12,175 nt of DNA, taken from NCBI GenBank assembly GCA_003164275.1, contig PLSY01000274.1, forward strand, positions 12,101 through 24,275, in the 5' to 3' direction. The translations under genes were made by a program, and so were the position numbers. This stretch comes from Acidimicrobiaceae bacterium (GTDB taxonomy: Bacteria > Actinomycetota > Acidimicrobiia > Acidimicrobiales > RAAP-2). Shown one piece after another: positions 6,978 to 12,175 of the stretch; position 1 is the stretch's first letter; the number at the start of each line of letters is the position of its first letter. The notes under the pieces are model-generated. The model had not been told where the DNA came from, searched no databases, and was given only the letters and a program-made list of their open reading frames with translations.

Positions 6978-7048
6978 AAAGTGCCTCCCTGCCTGGGAGA
7001 ATTGTGATTGTCGAAGTCACGATTCACACCAGCACCAGGAGGCACTTT
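6978..7048 (+). promoter_or_regulatory. Stem that would sequester the transposase ribosome-binding site
   Basis: AAAGTGCCTCC (6978-6988) is the exact reverse complement of GGAGGCACTTT (7038-7048). The right arm contains most of the AGGAGG Shine-Dalgarno (7037-7042) eight bases before the transposase GTG. A second hairpin, CCGCG/CGCGG (6964-6977), lies directly upstream. In a read-through transcript entering from outside, the 11-bp stem would hide the ribosome-binding site. A transcript starting between the arms would leave it free. This arrangement is known in several IS families as protection against external activation; here it is inferred from sequence. Confidence 0.65.
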
Positions 7049-7050
7049 CA

Positions 7051-8358
7051 GTGAGCCCAGTATCGCGCGGAATCGACCGCATCGAGGTGACCTTCGATGA
7101 TCCGAATCTGGTGGCCAACGCCGGGCTGTTGCTGGTGGCCACACTGGTGATCCGACTCGGTCTCGAACGCCTGGTCAACGAGGTGGTCGACCTGTCGGGA
7201 CGAGTGGGCGGAGCCCTTCCGGGGCGCAAGGTGCTGACCCTGGTCCACTCCATCGTGGCCGGAGGGAGCCACATTGATCATGCCGATGTGCTGCGAGCCG
7301 GTGCCACCCAGGCGGTGCTGCCCCACCGGGTGATGGCACCATCGACCTTGGGGACGTTCCTCCGGTCATTCTCGTTCGGGCATGTGCGCCAACTCGATGC
7401 GGTCTTCGCCGAGACACTGCGCCGAGCATGGTCCCTCGGTGCCGGACCCGGTTCGGACCGGTTGGTCGTCGACCTCGACTCCACCATCTGTGAGGTGTGC
7501 GGCAAGACCAAGCACGGTGCCGGCTACGGCTACACGAAGAAGCTCGGCTACCACCCACTCCTCGCCACCAGGGCCGGGACGGGCGAGCTCCTCCATGTCC
7601 GGATGCGCAAAGGATCGGCCAACACCCAGCGGGGGGCCAAGCGGTTCGTCGAAGAGCTGGTCGCCCGGCTCCGTCGGGCCGGGGCCAGCGGTGAGCTGGT
7701 CATGCGGTTCGACTCGGGGTTCTGGTCGAACACCACTATTGCGACTCTCGGACGACTGGGCGTCGGCTACACCATGGGGGTCCGGATGGTGAAGTCCGTG
7801 GTCACAGCCGTCTCGGCCATCGACGAGGAGGCCTGGACCCCGATCGACTACACGTGTGACGGCATCGCCGAGGTTGCCGAGTGTGATTACAAGGGACGCC
7901 GGCTCGTCGTGCGCCGCACCCGGTTGATCGGACACCAGGCGACCCTCTGGCCCGAGTGGCGCCACTTCGCATTCCTGACCGATCAGGGCGGCACCGCCGT
8001 CGAGGCCGACGCCTTCCATCGGGCGCACGCCACCGTGGAGTTGGCCATCAAGGACCTGAAGGAGGGTGCGGGCATGGAGCACGTTCCCTCGGGACACTTC
8101 AGCGCGAATGCCGCTTGGCTGGTCTGTGCCGCCCTCGCCCACGACCTCATCCGCTGGAGCGCCATGCTCGGTGAGATCACTTCGAAGGATCACCTCACCG
8201 TGGCCCGCACGGTGCGCACCCGATTCCTGTCGATCCCCGCCCGGTTGGTCAGCCCTGGTGGCAGACCGACACTTCGGGCTCCGCTCGAGTGGCCATGGGC
8301 CAAAGCCTTCGAACGGGCACTCGAACTTCTCCGCGCCCTTCCACCCGTCCCGGTGTAG
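7051..8358 (+). CDS. IS1380 family transposase
   Basis: This 435-residue transposase starts at GTG 7051 behind a strong AGGAGG site eight bases upstream. It has the IS4-superfamily DDE fold of the IS1380 group: the first aspartate is in VVDLDST (D141 or D143), the second at D221 in MRFDSGFWS, and the glutamate at E330 in ATVELAIKDLKEG, matching the family's E-(6)-K signature region. The N-terminal part (about 20-110) contains the family's helical DNA-binding stretch, with NEVVDL, LPGRKVLTLVHSIVAGG and HADVLRAG. Length is typical and the frame intact, so the element may be mobile. The gene points in the same direction as the PIN gene it interrupts, and ends 186 bp before the right IS end; that tail has no gene. 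Confidence 0.95.
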   Translation: MSPVSRGIDRIEVTFDDPNLVANAGLLLVATLVIRLGLERLVNEVVDLSGRVGGALPGRKVLTLVHSIVAGGSHIDHADVLRAGATQAVLPHRVMAPSTLGTFLRSFSFGHVRQLDAVFAETLRRAWSLGAGPGSDRLVVDLDSTICEVCGKTKHGAGYGYTKKLGYHPLLATRAGTGELLHVRMRKGSANTQRGAKRFVEELVARLRRAGASGELVMRFDSGFWSNTTIATLGRLGVGYTMGVRMVKSVVTAVSAIDEEAWTPIDYTCDGIAEVAECDYKGRRLVVRRTRLIGHQATLWPEWRHFAFLTDQGGTAVEADAFHRAHATVELAIKDLKEGAGMEHVPSGHFSANAAWLVCAALAHDLIRWSAMLGEITSKDHLTVARTVRTRFLSIPARLVSPGGRPTLRAPLEWPWAKAFERALELLRALPPVPV

Positions 8359-8531
8359 TCAGTCCACCGCGGCAGGTGCACCGCAGACGATCGCAGGACG
8401 GCACTGACAACCGGTGAGAATCACAAGCCCTTGGTCTCGCACGTCCCGACGGCCGCTGAAGAAGTCAGCCCGGAGTCGGTTGGCCGCTCACCAGTTGATC
8501 GCCCGAATCGCTGCCCCGTCAGGTGGTCGGT

Positions 8532-8544
8532 CGGTGGATGCAGG
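8532..8544 (-). repeat. IS1380 terminal inverted repeat, right
   Basis: Reads CCTGCATCCACCG on the minus strand, partner of the left end at 6930-6942. Confidence 0.75.
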
Positions 8545-8549
8545 CTAAA
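8545..8549. repeat. Target-site duplication, right copy (CTAAA)
   Basis: A perfect copy of 6925-6929; the PIN frame continues from here as AAT CTC TAT CGC. Confidence 0.85.
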
Positions 8550-9850
8550 TCTCTATCGCTACAATGCCGAGGCAAGAGACGAACTGCTTGGCGTACTACG
8601 GAGGCTCGGGCCACAACTCTGGATTCCCCATCAGGTGCTGTCGGAATTCTGGAGAAATCGCGAGTCTGCCCTTGGTGATTTAGCCAGTGGTGTCCGCCAA
8701 ACGCTTGATGACCTAGATGACCACTTAGACAAAGCCGTTGCGACACTGAACAGATGGACCGCAAGAGTTGCGCTTCCTGCAGACAAGAGGGCTTCACTAG
8801 TTGGCCTTATCGTCGAGCCCTTTTCTGAACTCAAGAGGAGCATCGAAACTATCGCCGAAGCCGAATCGACGTCGGCCACTCGCGAAACTAACTCGGATCC
8901 CGTCGTCAACCTTCTTGATCCGCTACTTGCCGGGAAGGTCGGAGCAGCTCCTAGCCCTACGACGACAACGGAGGCCATCAAGGAGGGTCTGAGAAGGATT
9001 GAAGCGCATACGCCTCCCGGCTTCATGGATAAAGAGAAGCTCAAGGGTCCTAACCCGGAGTTGGCGGCCGGCGACTACCTGGTCTGGGATCAGATTCTGT
9101 CAGAAGCAAGCCACAGAAATTGCAACGTTCTCTTTGTTACGGCGGACGTGAAGGAAGATTGGTGGCGCCGCGAAAAGGGTGAAGCTCGGGGACCTCGTCC
9201 AGAGTTAGCTCTAGAGCTGCACCAACGCTGCGGGACGAGGCTTTTTATGACAAGGCCCGAGTCACTGCTCATCCTGGTCAGACGCGTACTTGCCTACGCC
9301 GTGAAAGACGAGACGGTCTCCGAAGTCAGCAGGGTCGATGATCTAACAGTCGGGACAGCAATCAACCTTGCTTCTCGCGGCTGGACCTCAAGGGGACTTC
9401 AGGCCATTATGAAGGGACTGGACGCCAACTATCCGGTTCAGGCTGCCGTGATTCGTATGGCAGCACAGCGCAATGGTGTGGTTGGGCGAGACGACGTGTA
9501 CGACATCGGTGAATATGACGCAAATCGTTCGCTTAGGGGATTCACTCGACCAGTGCGCCGGATAACTCAGGAGTTGAAAGACGAAGGTGTGGTCGACGAG
9601 GTGGCTGAGGAGCTGCTCTCTCCGGTTTACGATGATGACACAGTGAGCTGGCAGCAGGCTCAGGGCTTCAGCGTACCGACCTATCTCCTACCTCTTCTTC
9701 GCGATCTATTCTCGGTCGACTGAGCCGCACGCCTGAAGTCCGGGTCTCACCGACACAATACGGCTACAAAAGGGACCGACTTGGCTCTAGTCATTAGGAG
9801 CCTGACCGCGCGTGTAATTTCTAACGTGCCGAAATGAGATCCGGTCAGGA

Positions 9851-9871
9851 CCTCAGCCTCCGAACCAGAGG
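9851..9871. repeat. CTCAGC palindrome family, degenerate copy D1
   Basis: CCTCAGC with centre CTCCGAA is followed by CCAGAGG, so only the outer CCTC/GAGG still pairs. The worn copy precedes an intact one, repeating the B1/B2 arrangement. Confidence 0.55.
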
Positions 9872-9882
9872 TAAGTGCCAGG

Positions 9883-9915
9883 GTCACGTCGTGACCTCAG
9901 CGTGCGACGCTGAGG
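9883..9915. repeat. CTCAGC-N7-GCTGAG palindrome, copy D2, with adjoining palindrome
   Basis: CCTCAGC (9895-9901) and GCTGAGG (9909-9915) form perfect 7-bp arms around GTGCGAC. The first 16 bases are identical to B1. GTCACG-T-CGTGAC (9883-9895) shares its last C with the left arm, so two symmetric elements are joined end to end. Confidence 0.82.
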
Positions 9916-10031
9916 ACTGGTCGTGCGCTCACTCGAAGCAATGGGAGCGGACGAATCCGGCGATTGACGGTTCCATTGGCCGGCGCTGACCTAAATGGGG
10001 CTACCCACGGCTGACCTTCGTGGCACACCAC

Positions 10032-10044
10032 TAGGGTTCATCCC
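10032..10044 (+). promoter_or_regulatory. Leaderless-type -10 box (TAGGGT)
   Basis: TAGGGT (10032-10037) lies seven bases before the ATG at 10045, with no Shine-Dalgarno. This is the spacing expected when the transcript starts at the A of the start codon. CTGACC at 10011-10016 is a possible -35 with a short 15-bp spacer. Confidence 0.65.
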
Positions 10045-10530
10045 ATGCAGGAACCGCCGCGGAAAAAGACCAGTAGAGATACCAAGATCGGCATCGCGGC
10101 AGCTGTCATCATCGCCGTCGTCGGTGCAGGGTCTGCCCCGTGGTGGTGGCCTTGGAAGCACACAGACACGCCGATTGAGACAGTCGGAATGTCCGGTGGT
10201 TGCGCGCCATTCCAGGTCTTCGCTCAGAATCGCTGGGCGCCAGTCGGAACTGCAATCCGGCTAGCTCCCAACGTCCAATCTGCCCAGAACGGAAGCTTTC
10301 CCGGGAACATGTCCATTTCGGTGAACGGTTGGGTTATCAGTAGGCCTGCCTATCCGACGAACACCGCGCCTTGGGACAGTGGGGTGTGGTACCACTTGAC
10401 TGACGGCGCAGGGTGGGTTTCGTTCCCGGGTGTCAGAAACAATCCGGTCGCTTTCGATCCGACGGGCCTTTCGAGCGACGGTGGCACTCCGGCTCCGATC
10501 CTTGCGAAGTGCCAGGGTGCAATTCAGTAG
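10045..10530 (+). CDS. Membrane-anchored or secreted protein with possible SH3-like domain
   Basis: This 161-residue protein begins with a positively charged N terminus (KKTSRDTK), then one hydrophobic segment (about 14-31, IGIAAAVIIAVVGAGSA) and WWWPW at the membrane boundary. This is a signal-anchor, so the rest is probably outside the cytoplasm. The exported part contains just two cysteines (C53 and the C six residues from the end), which could form a disulfide. Residues about 60-135 have short strands, GTAIRLAP, SISVNGWVIS, WYHLTDGAGWVSFPGVR, that resemble a bacterial SH3-like fold; the closing GWVSFPGVR is the best part of that match. No enzyme motif is visible. It is alone between palindromes D2 and E, the smallest unit in the window, with its own leaderless promoter. 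The exported topology is well supported; the fold is a guess and the role is unknown. Confidence 0.75.
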   Translation: MQEPPRKKTSRDTKIGIAAAVIIAVVGAGSAPWWWPWKHTDTPIETVGMSGGCAPFQVFAQNRWAPVGTAIRLAPNVQSAQNGSFPGNMSISVNGWVISRPAYPTNTAPWDSGVWYHLTDGAGWVSFPGVRNNPVAFDPTGLSSDGGTPAPILAKCQGAIQ

Positions 10531-10565
10531 TCGAACGGATCCCTGAGTGGGTTCGATGACTTGGC

Positions 10566-10586
10566 ACTCAGCTTCTAAAGCTGAGT
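10566..10586. repeat. CTCAGC-N7-GCTGAG palindrome, copy E
   Basis: ACTCAGC and GCTGAGT flank TTCTAAA; because the outer bases of the centre also pair, the stem is 9 bp with a CTA loop. It begins 36 bp after a stop codon. An upstream CTGAGT (10542-10547) can compete for pairing with ACTCAG. No T-tract follows. Confidence 0.8.
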
Positions 10587-10826
10587 CACCACGATCGGCG
10601 AAACTTCTCCATGGCGGACGTTCTGTGGGGCCACGATCATCGCGTCCGATCATCCGAGGTGCCAATATCGAGCACGCTCTGAATTCCGCCACTGGAGACC
10701 TATTGTCGGAGACGCTCGTCGAAATCCTTCCCCGCGGTTCTGAAGATACCGATCCTGAGATTTCGGTCCTAGGTGGGCCGTAAGTTCGGTTGCGCACTTC
10801 TGGACTCTCATGCAATCAGTCTTATC

Positions 10827-10863
10827 TTGAGCCACCTGGACTCAGGGGGGCTAGTTTGGCCCA
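10827..10863 (+). promoter_or_regulatory. Promoter for the 304-residue gene, leaderless type
   Basis: TAGTTT (10852-10857) lies six bases before the ATG at 10864, and TTGAGC (10827-10832) is a possible -35 with a 19-bp spacer. The bases before the ATG (GGCCCA) do not form a ribosome-binding site. Confidence 0.55.
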
Positions 10864-11778
10864 ATGGAGTTTGCACAAGACGATTTGACGACTTGGCCAT
10901 ACGCCGAACGCAAGTACATCGTCATCTCTAGGGACGACGTCGTAGAGGAAGTCAGGCGCGCCGCGTCCAAAGAAGCGGATGGTTCGTTGGCGAAGAGTGC
11001 ACTTGTCGGCGCGGTGCGGGTCGTGGATTCGACGAATGCTGTGGACTACGAGCGCGAGAACCTCGCAGCGCTTCTTGGAGTGGCCGCCGCTGGCGCGGTC
11101 CATGGCGCAGCTACGCACCTGTGGAGAGCACGCAGGAGGGCAAAGGCCGCCGAGCTTCCGATTGTCATCGTCCCCGCAAGCTTGGCTTCGAACCTTAAAT
11201 TCCCCGTTGGCCACCCTCTTCAAGACGTTCTTTACGTCGGCGATCCTGGTGTAGCTAGTAGTTACTATCCAGCCGCATCATTTCATCACTATCTTTTCGA
11301 CAGTAAAGTCGCCGAAGCCATTCGACTCCTGGGAGGTCTGGGGGCGACCGAGATTTCGATCGAGCATGTTCAGGGCTTTGATACAGGCGCCGGGGTCGAT
11401 TTTTCAATCTCGCCGCCGGGGGGTGCAGGTGGCGAGATCGGTGGAGGGGTCGAGCTTGCGAACAAGGCGAACTCCAAGGCGAAATTCACCATGGTGCTCG
11501 CGCCGACGAAGCCCGCACAGATCCCGGACAACCTTGTCTGGTTCAGTCACGAACCACTCTGGCAGGCCCTGGCTAATCTACGACTCGAACAGGACCTACG
11601 TGAGTTTCTTATGGACGTCAAGTACTCCGATGACTTCGGCGTGAATGCCAGTCTTAAGGCGAAGGTTGAGAGAAGTGGTCTGGAACTCGGCGGAAAGTTC
11701 ACCGAGTGCAGAAAGACAGTCTGGAATCTCCGTGCCACCTTTGCCGAGCTGTCGTCATTGGGCCGGTCAAGTTCATAG
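10864..11778 (+). CDS. Uncharacterised 304-residue protein
   Basis: I do not recognise a named family. From the N terminus one sees a charged region (1-45); an alanine-rich, mildly hydrophobic helix at about 66-85 (NLAALLGVAAAGAVHGAATHLW) followed by a basic RARRRAK stretch; a strand IVIVPASL (100-107); a conserved-looking block HPLQDVLYVGDPGVASSYYP (117-136) leading into FHHYLFDSKVAEAIRLLGGLGA (140-161); a Gly-rich beta region (171-200); and a C-terminal module ending VNASLKAKVERSGLELGGKF and TVWNLRATF. The final module has the feel of a recurrent family of bacterial hypothetical proteins, from memory only. The helix is too weak and polar to call a membrane anchor, and there is no signal peptide. 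The gene stands alone after palindrome E with its own promoter. It is clearly coding, with an intact frame; function unknown. Confidence 0.72.
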   Translation: MEFAQDDLTTWPYAERKYIVISRDDVVEEVRRAASKEADGSLAKSALVGAVRVVDSTNAVDYERENLAALLGVAAAGAVHGAATHLWRARRRAKAAELPIVIVPASLASNLKFPVGHPLQDVLYVGDPGVASSYYPAASFHHYLFDSKVAEAIRLLGGLGATEISIEHVQGFDTGAGVDFSISPPGGAGGEIGGGVELANKANSKAKFTMVLAPTKPAQIPDNLVWFSHEPLWQALANLRLEQDLREFLMDVKYSDDFGVNASLKAKVERSGLELGGKFTECRKTVWNLRATFAELSSLGRSSS

Positions 11779-11797
11779 ACGACTCGGCGGAGCATTC

Positions 11798-11815
11798 AGG
11801 TCAACTGACCTCAGC
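11798..11815. repeat. Inverted repeat joined to a CCTCAGC half-site (possible copy F)
   Basis: AGGTCA/TGACCT with a 2-base centre overlaps CCTCAGC at 11809-11815. No GCTGAG arm follows. The pairing of a small palindrome with CCTCAGC recalls site D2, but the match is weak. Confidence 0.3.
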
Positions 11816-12043
11816 TCAGCCATCTGGGTGCCCGTCAGTCCGAACGAGCCGGCATCTCCAACCCCTACCAGTGGAGTCATGCCACGAGCACCTGGCCGAC
11901 CTCCTCGCGTCCGTGCCGGTGAAAGGCGTGGGCCTGCGGTCGCAACCCGAGATCGGGTGACTGCTCCATGCCCCACCAGGCGCGAACTTTTCGTGAGAGA
12001 CGTGGATCCAGTCGGGCGCACAAGGCCGACTCATTTTGGGGCC

Positions 12044-12067
12044 TTGGTCTATATCTTGGTCTATATT
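12044..12067. repeat. Tandem repeat of a 12-bp AT-rich unit
   Basis: TTGGTCTATATC is followed directly by TTGGTCTATATT, 11 of 12 bases identical. It is the most AT-rich spot in the right-hand region. Confidence 0.75.
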
Positions 12068-12080
12068 TTCGAGTCCGCCA

Positions 12081-12100
12081 CTGTCGGACCCTGTCGGATC
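12081..12100. repeat. Tandem repeat of a 10-bp unit
   Basis: CTGTCGGACC then CTGTCGGATC, 9 of 10 bases identical, 13 bp after the 12-bp tandem repeat. Confidence 0.65.
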
Positions 12101-12175
12101 GTGCCTGGCAGGCGACTTGCCTGTCCGGAGATTCGTGCCTGAGCCCCTCAAATCGCTGGTTAGCAGTGAGTCCGA

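Larger units (their letters stand above)
6930..8544 (+). mobile_element. IS1380-family insertion sequence, 1615 bp
   Basis: The element is bounded by imperfect inverted repeats beginning CC and sharing ATCCACCG, and by a perfect 5-bp CTAAA duplication; the host reading frame resumes exactly outside it. It carries one transposase gene (7051-8358) and is visibly more GC-rich than its flanks. Length, ends, duplication size and transposase all fit the IS1380 family. The exact ends could shift by one base if the duplication is 4 bp. The intact transposase and unmutated duplication suggest a recent, potentially active insertion. Confidence 0.92.
6751..9723 (+). pseudogene. PIN-like domain nuclease gene, split by an IS1380 element
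   Basis: Two open frames make up one gene. The first (ATG 6751) encodes 60 residues ending in VVLDANVLLN, then stops at 6961 inside the IS. The second resumes at AAT 8548 with LYRYNAEARDELLG and runs to the TGA at 9721. Removing 6930-8549 (the IS plus one copy of the duplication, 1620 bp) rejoins them in frame as a 450-residue protein. That protein has the acidic residues of a PIN-like RNase domain (PF18476 type): D54, E92 in LSEFWRNR, D235/D240 in GDYLVWD, and D259 in FVTADVKEDWW. Residues beyond about 320 look like winged-helix segments. The first catalytic aspartate is on the wrong side of the insertion, so the downstream part alone should be inactive. The start is uncertain: no well-placed Shine-Dalgarno, and a TATGTT box 12 bases upstream suggests a leaderless start. 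Confidence 0.88.
9724..10044. other. Intergenic gap holding the double palindrome D and the promoter of the next gene
   Basis: No gene is supported in these 321 bases. They hold the D1/D2 double site (9851-9915), a perfect GTCACG-T-CGTGAC palindrome (9883-9895) abutting D2, and a TAGGGT box just before the next start codon. The first 110 bases after the PIN stop show no clear terminator. Confidence 0.55.
10531..10863. other. Intergenic gap with palindrome E
   Basis: Within these 333 bases an open plus-strand frame (10547-10783, 78 codons) would start inside the palindrome and has no ribosome-binding site. Its C-terminal part reads plausibly (DLLSETLVEILPRGSEDTD), but I do not accept it as a gene; it may be a remnant. 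The right end carries the promoter of the 304-residue gene. Confidence 0.5.
11779..12175. other. Right-hand non-coding region with short repeats
   Basis: About 400 bp without a supported gene; the overlapping open frames on both strands lack ribosome-binding sites and known motifs. It contains the inverted repeat AGGTCA-AC-TGACCT (11798-11811) that runs into a lone CCTCAGC (11809-11815), possibly a half-site of the palindrome family 31 bp after the stop, and two short tandem repeats near the right end. Its boundary to the next gene is outside the window. Confidence 0.5.

Noticed and set aside
7178..8193. Long minus-strand open frames opposite the transposase
   Set aside because: They are shadows created by the high GC of the transposase gene; low-complexity products with no ribosome-binding sites.
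8431..8547. ATG/GTG starts inside the right end of the IS as the true start of the PIN protein
   Set aside because: This stretch belongs to the insertion sequence (it contains the right inverted repeat), and the real N-terminal codons with the first catalytic aspartate lie at 6751-6929.
575..10586. The CTCAGC palindromes as ordinary intrinsic terminators
   Set aside because: None is followed by a T-tract on either strand, the B pair lies upstream of the starts of both adjacent genes, and D2 is 170 bp from the nearest stop. A, C and E could still double as actinobacterial-type terminators, so this is set aside rather than excluded.
575..10586. The palindromes as classical integron attC sites
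   Set aside because: I looked for the GTTRRRY/RYYYAAC boxes at the expected distances and found no consistent pair, and the repeats are much shorter than attC. No integron integrase is in the window.
10547..10783. 78-codon plus-strand open frame as a gene
   Set aside because: Its start lies inside palindrome E, there is no ribosome-binding site, and there is no recognisable motif; the C-terminal half could be a relic.
1..12175. CRISPR array
   Set aside because: The repeated palindromes are kilobases apart with genes between them; there are no regularly spaced repeats with spacers and no cas genes.

Overview
The window looks like an accessory region of a GC-rich actinomycete chromosome or plasmid. 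Supporting signs are moderately high GC, GTG starts, an IS1380-family transposase of the actinobacterial type, and several genes whose start codon lies 6-10 bases after a TANNNT-type -10 box, as expected for leaderless mRNAs. I cannot fix the genus; Acidimicrobiia is only a guess.

Layout, left to right: the start of a GIY-YIG nuclease-family gene (minus strand, cut by the window edge); a tightly linked minus-strand pair encoding a STAS-like/GHKL ATPase and a large protein with phosphoribosyltransferase-like folds; a plus-strand DUF1643 gene and DUF429 (RNase H-like) gene; a small minus-strand gene of unknown function; a PIN-like nuclease gene split by a 1615-bp IS1380 element that still has its 5-bp target duplication; a membrane-anchored secreted-type protein; an unrecognised 304-residue protein; and about 400 bp of mostly non-coding DNA with short tandem repeats.

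The most striking feature is not a gene. Five intergenic gaps (about 575, 4378-4431, 6222, 9851-9915 and 10566) carry a short palindrome, CTCAGC, seven bases, GCTGAG. The centre usually has the form STNCGAM and reads in the same orientation on the + strand whichever way the neighbouring genes run. Two copies share 16 identical bases and another two share 22 of 23. The palindromes divide the window into units of one to a few unrelated accessory genes: GIY-YIG | ATPase + PRTase-like | DUF1643 + DUF429 | small gene + PIN (+IS) | secreted protein | 304-residue protein. This resembles a cassette array built by site-specific recombination, but no recombinase is visible here, and REP-like repeats or actinobacterial terminators remain possible.

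Four of the cargo units carry nuclease-like or signalling-ATPase folds (GIY-YIG, GHKL + PRTase-like, DUF429, PIN), which suits a mobile, perhaps defence-related, region. That role is inference; no known defence system is complete here.
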